A stretch of 17,188 bases of DNA, taken from Marinagarivorans sp. UBA5868. Its GTDB lineage: Bacteria > Pseudomonadota > Gammaproteobacteria > Pseudomonadales > Cellvibrionaceae. A program made the position numbers and the translations under genes. Where the stretch lies: positions 12,508 to 29,695 of the forward strand of contig DJFQ01000229.1 in NCBI GenBank assembly GCA_002432095.1. The letters run 5' to 3'. Below are positions 15,891-17,188 of the stretch, in pieces (within the stretch, counting starts at the first letter, position 1; each line of letters opens with the position of its first letter). The notes under the pieces were generated by a model that ran no database searches, was not told the origin of the DNA, and was given only the letters and a program-made list of their open reading frames with translations.

Positions 15891-17188
15891 GTGAGAAAAG
15901 CCTGCCTCTTTGCGATTGCATGTGTCAGCACTGCTGTATGCGCCGATTCCGGCAATATTCCAAGCGGCACCACGTTAACCACTGGCGCCACAAGTAATGG
16001 TCATTCGCTATTTTCCGCCACGGTCAATCCCGCCGCAGCCGCGTTCACAGTAGCGGATGACGAAAATTGGCGACTGAACTACCTGCCTAGCCTGACGCTT
16101 GCCGGAGAAGTTGGCGACGTTAATGATTTTGCCGATGACCTGGATGAATTAATTGACCTATTGGACGATCCTTCCCTCGCCGACGGCTCGGTGGAGGAAA
16201 CACTTGATCGTTTCAATCGAGTGCTGGTCGCCATGGGTAAATCAGGCTACACCAAGATGTCGATGGGTATTCATGCCCCGCTATTCCCGCTGTATTGGCG
16301 CCCCAGTCGATTTTCCGGGACCTATTTTATTGAAGCTGCCATCGATACGCAGGTGAAGTTGAGCCTGCTAGATGAGCCACTTGAATACGATGATCAGCAC
16401 ACCAGCTTTTCCACCGGTTCTTCAGCCTATCTGAAAAGCGGAATCGAAAAACGTCTCGCGCTCGGATACGCACGTCCGACGTTAAATGACCAACAGAAAG
16501 CACGCTGGGGCGGACAACTTTACGCGGGAGTTAAAGTAAAATTGATCAACCTGGAGCTCAGTAAACAAGTCGTTCCCTTACAACAACTTGAAGGGAAAGA
16601 TATTGAAGATCTGATTGAAGACGAGTACGAAAACAATCTTGTTTCTACCACTGGCGTGAGTCTGGATATCGGCTTTTCGTGGATCAGCGATTATTATCGC
16701 GCAGGCCTTTTACTCAGCAATATCAACTCGCCATCGTTTGAATATGGCACGGTCGGAGACAATTGCGCCCAATACAGCGAAGGATCATTTGCTCGCAACA
16801 ATTGCGAAGCGGCTGCATACTTTGTTTATGATCAGGGCCGAATAAACGCTCGGGAAAAGCACACTAAACATGCTGCAGCGACAGTTGATGGCGCCGTGTT
16901 TCCGACCCGCAACTGGTCAGTTAATGCGGCACTCGATTTAGCACCCTACGACGACATCGTCGGTAATGAGACTCAGCGGCTGAACATCTCAACATCTCTC
17001 AATACACATTCCACATGGCTTCCAGACTTGCGCCTTGGTTATCAAAAAAATCTGGCCGGCTCCAAACTCGCAAGCGCAGCCATCGGCTTTTCTCTTTTTG
17101 ACGTTTTTACATTGGATGCCCAAATGGCTCTTGATGACGTGGTCATTGATGGCGATAAAGCACCACGCAGTTTTGCACTTTCGCTCGC
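15891..17188 (+). CDS. TraF_2-type exported protein (conjugal transfer TraF family name), 3' end missing
   Basis: The frame is open for 432 codons from GTG 15891 to the window edge, with AGGAG 5 nt upstream of the start. The N-terminus is a signal peptide (RKACLFAIACVSTAVCADSG, cleavage probably after the Ala near residue 18), followed by the SLFSATVNPAAA motif at about 42-53. The rest alternates short polar/aromatic strands (for example GGQLYAGVKVKLINLEL), like an outer-membrane beta-barrel. This pattern fits the TraF_2 family (PF13729), often annotated as conjugal transfer protein TraF although most members are chromosomal. A Cys pair (Cys292, Cys305) sits in a loop and could form a disulfide. 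RSFALSL at the edge resembles the closing strand, so probably only a few residues are lost. The function is unknown. Confidence 0.75.
   Translation, partial: MRKACLFAIACVSTAVCADSGNIPSGTTLTTGATSNGHSLFSATVNPAAAAFTVADDENWRLNYLPSLTLAGEVGDVNDFADDLDELIDLLDDPSLADGSVEETLDRFNRVLVAMGKSGYTKMSMGIHAPLFPLYWRPSRFSGTYFIEAAIDTQVKLSLLDEPLEYDDQHTSFSTGSSAYLKSGIEKRLALGYARPTLNDQQKARWGGQLYAGVKVKLINLELSKQVVPLQQLEGKDIEDLIEDEYENNLVSTTGVSLDIGFSWISDYYRAGLLLSNINSPSFEYGTVGDNCAQYSEGSFARNNCEAAAYFVYDQGRINAREKHTKHAAATVDGAVFPTRNWSVNAALDLAPYDDIVGNETQRLNISTSLNTHSTWLPDLRLGYQKNLAGSKLASAAIGFSLFDVFTLDAQMALDDVVIDGDKAPRSFALSL

Noticed and set aside
15891..17188. Conjugative element suggested by the TraF family name
   Set aside because: No relaxase, pilus, coupling protein, integrase or attachment repeats are visible, and the family is mostly chromosomal.

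Overview
The window is ordinary chromosomal DNA from a gammaproteobacterium. The FabA/FabB pair, an initiator tRNA, a FimV with LysM and transmembrane segments, a YajR-type transporter and the uvrA/yajR/ssb neighbourhood (known from Pseudomonas and relatives) all fit. GC content looks mid-range and the polysaccharide genes would suit a marine Cellvibrionaceae-like bacterium, but that placement is an inference. I see no insertion sequence, prophage, CRISPR array, integrase or conjugation cluster.

Layout. At 1-107 (minus) lie the 5' half of tRNA-fMet and a near-consensus promoter. At 136-3395 (minus) are a TudS(DUF523)-DUF1722 protein, a CpsG/ManB-type phosphomannomutase and GalU. The last two look like a sugar-nucleotide operon (galU first), closed by an intrinsic terminator at 1153-1179. 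At 3396-3714 is a divergent promoter region. At 3715-5603 (plus) are fabA and fabB, the anaerobic-type unsaturated fatty acid branch. At 5654-8563 (minus) are yajR, ssb and a degenerate RmlD-like protein, read in that order. At 8886-9533 (plus) is a CsgD-like LuxR regulator with a clean terminator. At 9646-12516 (plus) is uvrA, convergent with fimV (12565-14763, minus) across a shared bidirectional terminator. At 14764-15338 is a long intergenic stretch. At 15339-15755 (plus) is a SMI1/KNR4-family protein. From 15891 to the window end (plus) is a TraF_2-type (PF13729-like) exported protein cut by the window edge.

How the genes work together. GalU supplies UDP-glucose and the phosphomannomutase supplies mannose-1-phosphate, both precursors for surface polysaccharide. 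The CsgD-like regulator is of a family tied to matrix and biofilm control, so a link is possible but not shown. UvrA and SSB serve DNA repair and replication. FabA and FabB make unsaturated acyl chains. FimV is a polar peptidoglycan-binding hub.

Several translation starts were moved from the longest open frame because Shine-Dalgarno sites, a promoter or a terminator decide otherwise: TudS-DUF1722 to 1098, galU to 3395, ssb to 7129 and SMI1/KNR4 to 15339. Seven of thirteen genes appear to start with GTG, six of them consecutive. No clearly new multi-gene system is visible. The items most worth a second look are the RmlD-like protein without its catalytic motifs, the orphan TraF_2-like protein, the U1 initiator tRNA and the long region upstream of fimV.
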